DNA of 64,000 nt from Bacillota bacterium (GTDB lineage: Bacteria > Bacillota > Sulfobacillia > Sulfobacillales > Sulfobacillaceae), in assembly GCA_021799435.1 (NCBI GenBank), contig JAJZAN010000001.1, positions 62,001 to 126,000 of the forward strand, in the 5' to 3' direction. Positions 1-8,949 of the stretch are shown one piece after another. The first letter of the stretch is position 1, and every line of letters begins with the position of its first letter. The notes below the pieces were generated by a model. It was not told the DNA's origin and ran no database searches. It worked only from the letters and a program-made list of their open reading frames with translations. The position numbers and the translations under genes were made by a program.

Positions 1-103
1 CGGGATGGGCCCGCCCCGCCCGCATGCCGGCCAGGTCCCGCGTGAAGGACTCCACCGACTTTTGCATTCGGTTCTCCGTGTCCTTAAGAATTTCCTTTAG
101 CAT
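1..103 (-). CDS. frr: Ribosome recycling factor, N-terminal fragment (runs off the window edge)
   Basis: Reverse strand from CAT at 101-103 reads [34 protein letters not shown], the conserved RRF N-terminus; lies directly downstream of pyrH as expected. Confidence 0.9.
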   Translation of the reverse strand, partial: MLKEILKDTENRMQKSVESFTRDLAGMRAGRAHP

Positions 104-830
104 GGCGCTCGCCCTCCCCGACATAGGTTCCAATGGATTCGCCCAACACGACCTTCAAAATGTTTCCGTAGGTGTTCATGTTAAACACCACAATGGGAAT
201 GTTGTTATCCATGCAAAGTGACGTGGCAGTGGCGTCCATCACCTTGAGGTTTTCTTTCAAGACATCCAAGTAGCGGATTTCGTCCAACATGCGCGCATCG
301 GGATTGGTGCGTGGGTCGGCGTCGTAAACCCCCGCTTCCTTGGTTGCTTTCAGCATGACATCGGCTTCAATCTCAGCTGCACGCAGGGCGGCGGTGGTGT
401 CGGTGGAGAAGTAAGGATTGCCATTGCCCGCCGCGAAAATAACGACACGGCCCTTTTCCAGGTGCGTCATAGCGCGCCGGCGTATGTACGGCTCCGCCAC
501 TTCCTTCATCTCAATGGCTGTCTGCACGCGAACCTCCACGCCGTGCTTCTCCAAGGCATCCATCAGGGCCAGCGCGTTGATGACGGTGGCCAGCATCCCC
601 ATGTAGTCGGCCGTTGCCCGGTCCATGCCCTTGCTGGAACCCGCCTGTCCACGCCAGATGTTGCCGCCGCCAACGACCACGGCGATTTGCACTCCAAAGC
701 CCAAAACCTCTTTAATTTGACGCGCGATACTATCCACGACCGTAGGATCGATGCCGAACCCCGCCGACCCTGCTAAGGCCTCACCAGAAATCTTTAGGAC
801 AACTCGCCGATATTTCGGTTGCTGCGCCAC
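84..830 (-). CDS. pyrH: UMP kinase
   Basis: [21 protein letters not shown]...[10 protein letters not shown]...; classic rpsB-tsf-pyrH-frr order. Confidence 0.97.
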   Translation of the reverse strand: MAQQPKYRRVVLKISGEALAGSAGFGIDPTVVDSIARQIKEVLGFGVQIAVVVGGGNIWRGQAGSSKGMDRATADYMGMLATVINALALMDALEKHGVEVRVQTAIEMKEVAEPYIRRRAMTHLEKGRVVIFAAGNGNPYFSTDTTAALRAAEIEADVMLKATKEAGVYDADPRTNPDARMLDEIRYLDVLKENLKVMDATATSLCMDNNIPIVVFNMNTYGNILKVVLGESIGTYVGEGERHAKGNS

Positions 831-866
831 CCGCTTGCCCCTCCTCTGGACTTCTTAGATACAAGA

Positions 867-887
867 AAAGGGCACATCGTGCCCTTT
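867..887 (-). terminator. Hairpin AAAGGGCAC-atc-GTGCCCTTT followed by TTCTTGT on the minus strand; tsf-pyrH intergenic terminator/attenuator
   Basis: Perfect 9-bp inverted repeat just after the tsf stop, with a U-rich tail in the minus direction. Confidence 0.6.
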
Positions 888-890
888 GGT

Positions 891-1505
891 TCAGGCCTGT
901 GCGGCCTCCGATTCCTCGCCGCGCTCAAACCGCACGAACCGCCGCACCTGAATTTGCTCACCCAGCCGGGCAATGTGCTCCTTGACCAACTGGTCAATCG
1001 TTTGGTCGGGATTCTTCACGTAAGGCTGCTCCATCAAGCAAACCTCTTTGTAATACTTGTCAATCCGTCCCTGCACCATTTTCTCGACAATCGCTTCCGG
1101 CTTTCCTTCATTGAGAGCCTGAGCCTTGAGCACAGTCTTCTCATGCTCAACCTGCGCTTCCGGCACTTCTTCGCGCCGTACATAGAGCGGCCGTGCGGCA
1201 GCAATGTGCATGGCCACGTCATGCGCCAAATTGCGGAAGTCGTCGGTGTTGGCGACGAAGTCAGTCTCGCAGTTAATTTCCAACAGTACGCCAATCCGGC
1301 CTTGAGAGTGGATGTAGCTCTCCACTAGTCCTTCCGTGGTGCTCCGCCCCGCTTTCTTCGCTGCGGCCGCCAATCCCCGTTCGCGCAGGATGTCTACGGC
1401 GCGGTCCATGTTGCCGTCGGCCTCTTCCAACGCCTTCTTGCATTCCATCATACCGGCGCCTGTCCGCTCCCTCAGCGCCTTTACATCCTGTGCCGAAATT
1501 CCCAC
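891..1505 (-). CDS. tsf: Elongation factor Ts
   Basis: [43 protein letters not shown]; start trimmed to GTG at 1505, which has an AGGAGG upstream (the ORF track starts at 1637). Confidence 0.95.
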   Translation of the reverse strand: MGISAQDVKALRERTGAGMMECKKALEEADGNMDRAVDILRERGLAAAAKKAGRSTTEGLVESYIHSQGRIGVLLEINCETDFVANTDDFRNLAHDVAMHIAAARPLYVRREEVPEAQVEHEKTVLKAQALNEGKPEAIVEKMVQGRIDKYYKEVCLMEQPYVKNPDQTIDQLVKEHIARLGEQIQVRRFVRFERGEESEAAQA

Positions 1506-1524
1506 CAAACATCCTCCTCGTAAG

Positions 1525-1548
1525 GAAGGCGACCTTGCGGTCGCCTTC
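1525..1548 (-). promoter_or_regulatory. Perfect 10-bp hairpin GAAGGCGACC-loop-GGTCGCCTTC in the rpsB-tsf intergenic region
   Basis: Inverted repeat arms 1525-1534 and 1539-1548 with a 4-nt loop, between the rpsB stop and tsf RBS; no long U-tract. Confidence 0.5.
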
Positions 1549-1569
1549 ATTGTCGTTCTGTCCGGCGCG

Positions 1570-2301
1570 CTATTGAACCGCCTCTTCCTCGACTTCCTCG
1601 TCCTGCGCAGCGGTGGTGTCACCCTGACGCCCTTCAATAAGAGCGTCTGCCATCTTGGATGTCAGAAGACGCACGGCCCGGATGGCGTCGTCGTTGCCGG
1701 GGATTACAAAGTCGATTTCATCGGGGTCGCAGTTGGTGTCTACGATGCCCACAATCGGGATGCCCAATTTGCGACCTTCGGTGACTGCAATGTGCTCCTT
1801 GCGGGGATCCACCACGAACATCGCCTGAGGAAGCTCCCGCATTCCTTCGATGCCGCCCAAATATTTTTCAAGCTTTTCCTTTTGTCGAGTCAAGGTGCTG
1901 ACTTCCTTTTTGGGAAGCCGTTCCCACTGACCCGAGGCCTCTTGCTCCTTCAGCTCGGCCAACCGTTTCACGCGGCGCTTGATAGTGTCAAAGTTTGTCA
2001 GCATGCCTCCCAGCCAACGCTGGTTGACATAGAAGTCTCCCGAACGGCGAGCTTCCTCAGCCACCGCCTCTTGGGCCTGCTTCTTAGTGCCGACGAAGAG
2101 AATCTTTCCACCATCCATGCCCACTTGACGGACAAAGTTGTAGGCATCGTCCACCTTGCGAACGGTCTTTTGCAGGTCAATAATGTAAATTCCGTTGCGT
2201 TCCGTAAAAATGAAGGGCTTCATCTTGGGGTTCCAACGACGGGTCTGGTGCCCAAAGTGCACACCAGCTTCAAGCAACTGTTTCATCGATACAACAGACA
2301 T
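1570..2301 (-). CDS. rpsB: 30S ribosomal protein S2
   Basis: [46 protein letters not shown], canonical S2. Confidence 0.98.
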   Translation of the reverse strand: MSVVSMKQLLEAGVHFGHQTRRWNPKMKPFIFTERNGIYIIDLQKTVRKVDDAYNFVRQVGMDGGKILFVGTKKQAQEAVAEEARRSGDFYVNQRWLGGMLTNFDTIKRRVKRLAELKEQEASGQWERLPKKEVSTLTRQKEKLEKYLGGIEGMRELPQAMFVVDPRKEHIAVTEGRKLGIPIVGIVDTNCDPDEIDFVIPGNDDAIRAVRLLTSKMADALIEGRQGDTTAAQDEEVEEEAVQ

Positions 2302-2323
2302 GTAATTCCTCCTGGTTAGCCTC

Positions 2324-2360
2324 CGCAGTTCGACGATTTCTCCACCAGGGTTGAACTGCG
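2324..2360 (-). promoter_or_regulatory. Structured 5' leader of rpsB (candidate S2 autoregulatory leader)
   Basis: 8-bp perfect inverted repeat CGCAGTTC...GAACTGCG between the mapped promoter and the rpsB RBS. Confidence 0.5.
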
Positions 2361-2402
2361 TGCTAGATTTGGCGATCTTTGGCTGTCAGATCGGCCGATG
2401 GA

Positions 2403-2431
2403 AGTATAGCACAACGGTCCTTCCGCTTCAA
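2403..2431 (-). promoter_or_regulatory. SigA-type promoter for the rpsB-tsf-pyrH-frr operon
   Basis: On the minus strand TTGAAG-N17-TATACT (-35 at 2426-2431, -10 at 2403-2408). Confidence 0.7.
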
Positions 2432-2439
2432 GACGGACT

Positions 2440-3042
2440 TCAGCCCCCGACCTGCACGGTCACCGGCAGCGGCAGTCTCCACACGTCGACCCACACTTTA
2501 AGACGCATTGGTTGTTCCAGGGCTTTCTGGATAAGTTCCGGGCTAATCAGGGCTCCCGGATTGAAGTGGCGGGAAAAGTACGTGTCCAAGTTCCGGGACA
2601 TGGCCCGGTTAATGTCCATTGCCATTTGCTGCCTAAGGCTGGGAGGCAAGGCCACGCGCACGCCGCCGATATCAACCGTGACTTGATTCACCATACTTTC
2701 CACTTGGGCCTTTACCAACGGCCTAATACTTTTTAATGCGGTGGCGCGCACCGCGGGCCATTCCCGCTGCAGCTGGCGGGACAGCGTGGCACTCAACGGC
2801 CTCGCCTGACTGGCTGGTATGGTGATAACCATTCCAATGCCGTAAATCCACACCGCTTGCAGAGCGAGCGCCAGCATCAGGCCTGCCACCAGGCCCCTAA
2901 CAAACGTCGATCCGCGATGGGTCGCCAGACGTCCCAACCTCCCTTTGGCGATGACTGCCAGTATGTTCTCTTTCCATTTCTCCAATAATATGCCCGTAAA
3001 CTGCCGCCAAACGTCTGCTTTAGCGATTTTGCGACGTCTCAT
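2440..3042 (-). CDS. Hypothetical single-pass membrane protein
   Basis: Uninterrupted ORF with one hydrophobic segment (GLVAGLMLALALQAVWIYGIGMVI); no family recognised. Confidence 0.7.
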   Translation of the reverse strand: MRRRKIAKADVWRQFTGILLEKWKENILAVIAKGRLGRLATHRGSTFVRGLVAGLMLALALQAVWIYGIGMVITIPASQARPLSATLSRQLQREWPAVRATALKSIRPLVKAQVESMVNQVTVDIGGVRVALPPSLRQQMAMDINRAMSRNLDTYFSRHFNPGALISPELIQKALEQPMRLKVWVDVWRLPLPVTVQVGG

Positions 3043-3059
3043 CGAAGGAGGGAAGCATT

Positions 3060-4322
3060 GTGAACAGCAAGATTACCCCGTGGCTGGCGTTGGGAGCCGC
3101 CTCATTGTGGCTGGCGGGATGCGGCACGACCCCGTCTCCGCAGCACAATACCACGAACTCATCCAAATCCAACCCGGCTCCCAGTACTACGAGCAAAACA
3201 GCCAAAACGGGCAAGCCGTTAAAGGTCATCGCGTTCTACGACCAAACCATGACGTCAACCACGCCCGATCCCTTCGCCCTGGTCAAGGCACATCCCGGAT
3301 TGGTGGACTACTTGTCGCCATTCTGGTACGAAGTGTCGGCGACTGGATCCGTCACCTCCAAGCCGGAAGGGAACGCGGCCATCCTGGCCCGTCAAGACAA
3401 CCTGCCGTTGTTGCCTCTGTTCAACAACGCCGGTGGCGGATCGGTGTTCCTGCACTCGGCCTCCACCCGGACTGCAGCCATTAACAATATTGTCAGCCTG
3501 GTGAAGTCGAAACACTATCGAGGGGTCAACATCGACTTTCAACTGCTGAAGTCCACCGACCGAACCGATCTCACCGCCTTTATGCAGCAACTCCAAAAGA
3601 GCATGCCCAAGGGCGATATCATTTCCATGTCGGTGGTGCCCCTCAACTCCGGCAACGGCCAAAGCAGTGCTTACGACTTCCCGGCGTTGGACAAGGTCGT
3701 CAATTCCATGGTCCTGATGGCTTACGACTTCCACGGCGACGGCACTCCCCCGGGACCCGTGTCGCCCTATGCTTGGGTCCAACAAGGCATCACCACCGCC
3801 TTGAAGGCAGGCATCCAGCCGTCCAAGCTCTATTTGGGCATCGCCGACTACGGATATCTGTGGACTAACAGTTCCACCAAAGCTGCCACCATTCCGTTGA
3901 AAGCCATGCACCAGCATAAATATGGTGTTTACACGTGGAACAACACCTATAAGGAGGCGACCGACACCTACACCTCCGGCGGTGTCTCCCACACCATCTG
4001 GTTTGTGAACGACAAGGCGGCCGCTGATCGGATCGCCTTGGCCAAACAGTACCATTTGGGGGGAGTCGCATTTTGGCGGATCGGGTACGAAGACGCGAAG
4101 TGGTGGAATACGGTCGCTGCGGCCATTGGCACGGGCTCTCCCACCAGCGGATCCGCCACCACCACGCAGGGAAGTCGACCCAAGATTTCCCCGCAACAGC
4201 TTAAGAAGACCGTCAAGGCCCCAGCCAACAATGCCAAGAACACGGTCAAAAAGTCGGTCCGAAAAACCAACACGAACATCATTGCGCCGGCCAAAAATAC
4301 CGTCAATAAGACCGGCCCCTGA
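3060..4322 (+). CDS. GH18 (chitinase/YaaH-like) domain lipoprotein; catalytic Glu replaced by Gln
   Basis: Lipobox LWLAGC; RGVNIDFQ aligns with the GH18 DGxDxDxE motif; MAYDFHG and GGVAFWRIGYED are typical GH18 strand motifs; Lys/Asn/Thr-rich C-tail. Confidence 0.85.
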   Translation: MNSKITPWLALGAASLWLAGCGTTPSPQHNTTNSSKSNPAPSTTSKTAKTGKPLKVIAFYDQTMTSTTPDPFALVKAHPGLVDYLSPFWYEVSATGSVTSKPEGNAAILARQDNLPLLPLFNNAGGGSVFLHSASTRTAAINNIVSLVKSKHYRGVNIDFQLLKSTDRTDLTAFMQQLQKSMPKGDIISMSVVPLNSGNGQSSAYDFPALDKVVNSMVLMAYDFHGDGTPPGPVSPYAWVQQGITTALKAGIQPSKLYLGIADYGYLWTNSSTKAATIPLKAMHQHKYGVYTWNNTYKEATDTYTSGGVSHTIWFVNDKAAADRIALAKQYHLGGVAFWRIGYEDAKWWNTVAAAIGTGSPTSGSATTTQGSRPKISPQQLKKTVKAPANNAKNTVKKSVRKTNTNIIAPAKNTVNKTGP

Positions 4323-4340
4323 CCACCACTGCTAGACGGA

Positions 4341-4368
4341 GAGGCCGGCCCCACCGGGGGCCGGCCTC
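4341..4368. terminator. Bidirectional terminator hairpin GAGGCCGGCCCC-accg-GGGGCCGGCCTC
   Basis: Perfect 12-bp stem between convergent genes, 4-nt loop. Confidence 0.7.
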
Positions 4369-4384
4369 ATTAGCGTTTTACCCT

Positions 4385-5773
4385 CTAGACCATCGGCAGT
4401 TCTAGACGCCGCCGCGGAACGGCATCGGACACCGGTTCGCCTGCTTGCACGCCGCTCAAATAAAAGGTCTTGGCACCAGTAATGCGGACCGGGACAAACC
4501 GATCCAACAGGTCCTGGCCCGGGTCGCGGTCAATCAAGACCACTTTGTTGGCGTGCGTACGGCACGCCCAGACGCGGTCGTTCTTCTTGCTGACGCCCTC
4601 CACCAAGACCAGTTCTTCCTTGCCGATCAGCGCTTGGTTGGCTTCCCAGCTGATTTGATACTGCAGCTCCATCAATCGGTTCAACCGATCCTTTTTGACC
4701 GGATTGGGAACGGGATCGCGGCCCTCCCAACGCGCCGCCGGTGTTTTCTCGCGGGGCGAGTAAATAAAGGTGAAAGCCGCGTCATACCGCACACGGCGCA
4801 CCAGGTCCAACGTCTCCTCAAAATCCGCCTCGGTCTCACCCGGGAAGCCGACGATAATATCCGTGGTCAAAGACGCGTCGGGAATTTTCTCCTTGACGCG
4901 GTCGATGAGGTCCAAGTACGACTCCTTGGTGTACTTGCGATTCATGCGCTTTAAGATCGGATTCGATCCCGCCTGAACTGGCAAGTGCACGTGATGCGTG
5001 ATTTTATTCGAAGCCCCAATCACATCAATCAGGTGCTGACTGAAGTCGCGCGGGTGCGAGGTGGTGTAGCGAAGCCAGCGCACCCCGTCAATGCGCTCCA
5101 ATTCCACCAGCAAATCGGCCAAATCGCGCTTGGGCTCCAAATCATGTCCGTACGAATTGACGTTCTGACCGAGCACGGTAATGTCCTGGAATCCCTCCAG
5201 GGCGAGCGCCTTGACCTCGTCGACGATGGGCTCAATCTCCCGAGACCGCTCTTTGCCCCGAGTAAAGGGAACAATGCAATAGGTGCAAAACTTGTCGCAA
5301 CCATAAATGATGTTCACAAATGCTTTGACCCCGTCCTTGCGGTGCGAGGGCAGGTGCTCCACCACGTCGCCCGCACTCTTCCATACGTCAATCACCATTT
5401 CGTCCGAATCCTGAGCCTTTTCCAACAGCTCCGGGAGTTGATGCAGGTTATGGGTTCCGAACACCAAGTCTACTTGCGGCGCATGCTTGGTCAACCAAGC
5501 AATGGTACCGGGCTCTTGCGCCATGCACCCGGCCACCGCCAGTGTCAAGCTGGGGTTTTTGTCCTTCAACTGGCGCAACTGGCCGATGTACCCGAAGGCA
5601 TGCTCTTCGGCACTTCCCCGCACCGCGCAGGTGTTGATGACAATCAGGTCGGCATCGCGATCTGTCAGGGCAGGCTGATAACCGAGCATGTCCAGTTGAC
5701 CCGCCATGATCTCCGAGTCCCGTTCATTCATTTGGCATCCATAGGTTTTAATGAAGTAGCGGGGCTGCGACAT
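4385..5773 (-). CDS. miaB: tRNA-2-methylthio-N6-dimethylallyladenosine synthase (radical SAM)
   Basis: KTYGCQMNERDSE...YGCDKFCTYCIVPFTRGKERSR. Confidence 0.95.
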   Translation of the reverse strand: MSQPRYFIKTYGCQMNERDSEIMAGQLDMLGYQPALTDRDADLIVINTCAVRGSAEEHAFGYIGQLRQLKDKNPSLTLAVAGCMAQEPGTIAWLTKHAPQVDLVFGTHNLHQLPELLEKAQDSDEMVIDVWKSAGDVVEHLPSHRKDGVKAFVNIIYGCDKFCTYCIVPFTRGKERSREIEPIVDEVKALALEGFQDITVLGQNVNSYGHDLEPKRDLADLLVELERIDGVRWLRYTTSHPRDFSQHLIDVIGASNKITHHVHLPVQAGSNPILKRMNRKYTKESYLDLIDRVKEKIPDASLTTDIIVGFPGETEADFEETLDLVRRVRYDAAFTFIYSPREKTPAARWEGRDPVPNPVKKDRLNRLMELQYQISWEANQALIGKEELVLVEGVSKKNDRVWACRTHANKVVLIDRDPGQDLLDRFVPVRITGAKTFYLSGVQAGEPVSDAVPRRRLELPMV

Positions 5774-5795
5774 TCTCTCGCCTCCTTGAAAGAAG

Positions 5796-5824
5796 TTATC
5801 ATCCTATTGTACCACCGAGTCCAA
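5796..5824 (-). promoter_or_regulatory. Possible promoter for miaB
   Basis: Minus strand TTGGAC-N17-TGATAA upstream of the AGGAGG RBS. Confidence 0.35.
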
Positions 5825-5851
5825 ACCTCTGGCAGCGGCCCCTTTCTGCCA

Positions 5852-7099
5852 TCACCGGAATACATTGCTATCGAGAGCCCCATGCAGCAGGTGGAATGCC
5901 CGTTCTGATCCGCGCACCACCAAAACCGCGCCATCAGCTTCATCGCGGCGCTCTAGAACGACCAACTCCCGATACAGCACGTCCCAAGCCGTCTTTTGGC
6001 CCCAGTCAATACGCACCGTTTCTTGGCGCTGCTGTTGAGCCAGTCGTCTCGCCAACACCGCTTCCAGGTCCCGGAGACCCTGCCCCGTCATGGACGACAC
6101 GGGAAGACCATCGCTCGGGGACGGAGTCCCGTCCGGCACCCGATCGTACTGACTGTATACCCGAAACCGGGGAGTCGTGCTGATGCCCAGGTCGCGAATG
6201 GTTTGATCTATGACCTGGACTTGTTCTGGCAGACTGACAGGAAAGTCCCGGTCGGCACTCAGAACTTCCACAATGAGGTCCGCGTCCCGCACCTCGACCA
6301 GAGTGGACCGAAAGGCGGCCACCAGGTGGTGCGGCAAGCGGTCCACAAATCCCACCGTGTCGGACACCAGAGCCGAGCCGAATTCAGGCAGCATAATACG
6401 CCGCACCGTCGGGTCCAGCGTCACGAAGAGGGCATCTTCCGCCGTCTGCGCACGCCGCGTGAGACGACTGTACAACGTAGATTTTCCCACATTGGTATAC
6501 CCGACCAGCGTAACCAGCGGCAACTCGGTGCGGCTGCGGCGTTGGCGCCGCTCCTGCCGCTGCCGCTCAACCTTATCCAGCTCTCTCGACAAGTCGACGA
6601 TGCGCTGATGGATCTTGCGCCGGTCCATCTCCAAATAGGTTTCTCCCGGTCCCCGAGTGCCGATGCCGCCGCCCAAGCGGGACAACGACCGCATGCCGCG
6701 AAGCCTCGGCTCCAAATATTTCAACTGCGCGAGTTCGACCTGCACTCGACCCTCTCGGGAGTGCGCCCGGTTTGCAAAAATGTCCAAAATCACTTGCGTG
6801 CGATCCAATACCCGCGCATCGGGCCCGACCGCCTGCTGAACGTTCAAGAGCACGCTGGGCTTTAGCTCCTGGTCGAATACCACTAATCCCGCTTGGTGGG
6901 CTCGCACCGCCTCCGCCAAACTGTCCAGCGCCCCACGTCCCAGCCCGCCGTCAGGCTGTTCGCGGGCCTGCGTGAGCACTCCCATCACCTCGCCGCCCGC
7001 GGCGTCTACCAAACCTGACAGTTCCCGCAGGCGGGCGTCCACGCGTTCGCCCGGCGTGCCCTTGGGATAAACGGATACCAGGACAGCTCGTTCCGCCAT
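5852..7099 (-). CDS. hflX: GTPase HflX
   Basis: GGIGTRGPGETYLEMDRRKI...LVGYTNVGKSTLYSRLTRR...DTVGFVDRLPHHLVAAFRSTL. Confidence 0.95.
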   Translation of the reverse strand: MAERAVLVSVYPKGTPGERVDARLRELSGLVDAAGGEVMGVLTQAREQPDGGLGRGALDSLAEAVRAHQAGLVVFDQELKPSVLLNVQQAVGPDARVLDRTQVILDIFANRAHSREGRVQVELAQLKYLEPRLRGMRSLSRLGGGIGTRGPGETYLEMDRRKIHQRIVDLSRELDKVERQRQERRQRRSRTELPLVTLVGYTNVGKSTLYSRLTRRAQTAEDALFVTLDPTVRRIMLPEFGSALVSDTVGFVDRLPHHLVAAFRSTLVEVRDADLIVEVLSADRDFPVSLPEQVQVIDQTIRDLGISTTPRFRVYSQYDRVPDGTPSPSDGLPVSSMTGQGLRDLEAVLARRLAQQQRQETVRIDWGQKTAWDVLYRELVVLERRDEADGAVLVVRGSERAFHLLHGALDSNVFR

Positions 7100-7891
7100 C
7101 TATTGTCCTCCTTTGACCGTTTGGGCCAATTGCCAAGCTTGTCCAGCGCCCGGATTGAGGGCCGTTGCGCGGTTGAGATCCTTCAAAGCCGAGCTTCGAT
7201 TGCCTAAAGCTAACTCCGCCCGTCCAGCATCGTAATAACTTTGCCACCACGTGGACTCCAGCTCCTCCGCGTCGGTAAAGTAGGTGAGGGCGTCACTGGC
7301 ATCGCCTTGGCCATAAAGGACGCGTCCCATCAAGTCCATGGTGGGGGCTTCTTGTCCTCCCGCTGTCAGAGCAGCTTCGGCGTCCCGCCAGGCCTGGCGC
7401 CACGCATGACCCGACACGGATAAGAAGCCCAGCCCATCCCAAGCCAGCCAACTGCCCGGGTTCACCGTGAGCGCACGGCGAAAAGCCTGCGCCGCCTTGA
7501 CGGTGTGACCCAGCCGAGCTTCAGCCTGTCCCATCGCCACCCAGTCCGCAGCGTTGCGGGGCGCAATCTGGGAGGCTCGCCGAAACGCCTGCAAGGCAGC
7601 CTCAAATTGCCCGGCATGCCAGAACAAGCCACCCAGCTTTTCATATCCCGGCGCATACGTGGAATCTTGGGATACCACGACCTCTTCCGCTTGAATCGCT
7701 TGGTCCAATTGTTGGCTCAATGCCGTGTCATGCACGTCCGCCGATTGCTGATATGACTGCAGAGCCGGCGTCAGTCCCGCCCGCTGTGATGCAGGCACCA
7801 GGTACTGCTCGCTCTGGCATCCCGCCGCCAATACGGAAAGCACACCCAGTGTCACCAGGGTTCGAATCCGAGTCCCTGCCTTAAGCCTCAT
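7100..7891 (-). CDS. Tetratricopeptide-repeat lipoprotein
   Basis: MRLKAGTRIRTLVTLGVLSVLAAGC lipobox followed by TPR-like repeats; start trimmed to 7891. Confidence 0.8.
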   Translation of the reverse strand: MRLKAGTRIRTLVTLGVLSVLAAGCQSEQYLVPASQRAGLTPALQSYQQSADVHDTALSQQLDQAIQAEEVVVSQDSTYAPGYEKLGGLFWHAGQFEAALQAFRRASQIAPRNAADWVAMGQAEARLGHTVKAAQAFRRALTVNPGSWLAWDGLGFLSVSGHAWRQAWRDAEAALTAGGQEAPTMDLMGRVLYGQGDASDALTYFTDAEELESTWWQSYYDAGRAELALGNRSSALKDLNRATALNPGAGQAWQLAQTVKGGQ

Positions 7892-8319
7892 CCGCGCCCC
7901 CATCCCAATCGTCTTTGCACCGCCGCATCCCCGAGACAAGGCGCCATGCCGTCAGCCAAGGAATATTGCTCCCATTCCGTGAGCCCGACCCATCTTAGCT
8001 GGTCCACGTCAGACGACGGCGCCATATCACCTTTCGGCTCAATGAGGAGAATATCAATTAATACGTAGTGAAAAGATTCCGTTCGGATTTCACCGACGTA
8101 CAGCACGTCCTGAGCCCTTGTCCGGAGACCTGTCTCCTCTTCCACCTCGCGGCAAGCGGCCGCGAACAGCGATTCTCCCCATTCCAGCCGACCACCCGGA
8201 AACGCCCATAATCCGCGGCCGGGTTCTTTTTTGCGGCGCGCCAACAACACGCGGCCGTCCGGGGACAGGATGACGCCGCCGACGCCGACCTCAGGCTTCT
8301 GGGGGGACTTGGTCGGCAT
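7888..8319 (-). CDS. NUDIX hydrolase
   Basis: GGRLEWGESLFAAACREVEEETGL Nudix box. Confidence 0.9.
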   Translation of the reverse strand: MPTKSPQKPEVGVGGVILSPDGRVLLARRKKEPGRGLWAFPGGRLEWGESLFAAACREVEEETGLRTRAQDVLYVGEIRTESFHYVLIDILLIEPKGDMAPSSDVDQLRWVGLTEWEQYSLADGMAPCLGDAAVQRRLGWGRG

Positions 8320-8485
8320 CGTAAATGGTCAGTTCCCAATCATCGTCAAATTGGCGCAAACCAAAAATAAGTCCGCGCTCTTTCAACGACTGATTTAAAA
8401 ATGTAACCACCTGATAGGGCGTGAAACCGTCAAATCGCCGCTGAGCCAGGGTGGTCAGTTTCGCGTGCTGGGCCGACACTTTCAC
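8291..8485 (-). CDS. Small conserved protein, YpmA-like (DUF4264-like)
   Basis: 64-aa ORF overlapping the NUDIX start; FTPYQVVTFLNQSLKERGLIFGLRQFDDDWELTIYD. Confidence 0.55.
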   Translation of the reverse strand: MKVSAQHAKLTTLAQRRFDGFTPYQVVTFLNQSLKERGLIFGLRQFDDDWELTIYDADQVPPEA

Positions 8486-8656
8486 AGGCGAGACACCTCA
8501 TTTCATGCGCTTATTATACCAACTCCGATGCCGCGCTACGAATGGCCAATTGAGGGCTCAATGCCAAAAAGGGCGCCAGATGACACCATCCTCCTAACAT
8601 CCCCCGCCAAAGCAAAAGCCATACTATCACCGTCACCAAAAAGGAGGTGCTCGAGT

Positions 8657-8887
8657 ATGGCGCAATGGACGAAAACTCCCTCTGTTCTGTCCAACGAAGT
8701 ACGCGATAAGTTTAAATACGAAATCGCGAGCGACTTGGGGATTCTGGACGAGATCGAACAAAAGGGCTGGGCCGACATGCCGACTCGGCAGCTAGGGCGC
8801 GTGGGCGGCAAAATTGGGGGCAACATGGTCAAAGTGATGATTAAGTACGCGGAACAATCGCTGGCCCAAGGGGATAACTTGGAATAA
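8657..8887 (+). CDS. Small acid-soluble spore protein, alpha/beta-type
   Basis: ATG preceded by AAGGAGGTG; FKYEIASDLGI...KGWADMPTRQLG...GGNMVKVMIKYAEQ. Confidence 0.85.
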   Translation: MAQWTKTPSVLSNEVRDKFKYEIASDLGILDEIEQKGWADMPTRQLGRVGGKIGGNMVKVMIKYAEQSLAQGDNLE

Positions 8888-8905
8888 TTTCATTTGCTTT
8901 AACTG

Positions 8906-8943
8906 AAAATAAGGACGCAGGCTGGGCCTCCGTCCTTATTTTT
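8906..8943 (+). terminator. Intrinsic terminator AATAAGGACG...CGTCCTTATTTTT
   Basis: Perfect stem plus T-tract just downstream of the SASP gene. Confidence 0.85.
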
Positions 8944-8949
8944 GTGCCG

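Noticed and set aside
1336-2319. 327-aa plus-strand ORF antisense to rpsB/tsf
   Set aside because: Opposite strand of two unmistakable translation genes; no recognisable domain.
3255-4196. 313-aa minus-strand ORF within the GH18-like gene
   Set aside because: Antisense shadow; Gly/Val/His-rich with no family signature.
4985-5908. 307-aa plus-strand ORF antisense to miaB
   Set aside because: miaB is certain; the antisense frame is a GC-bias artefact.
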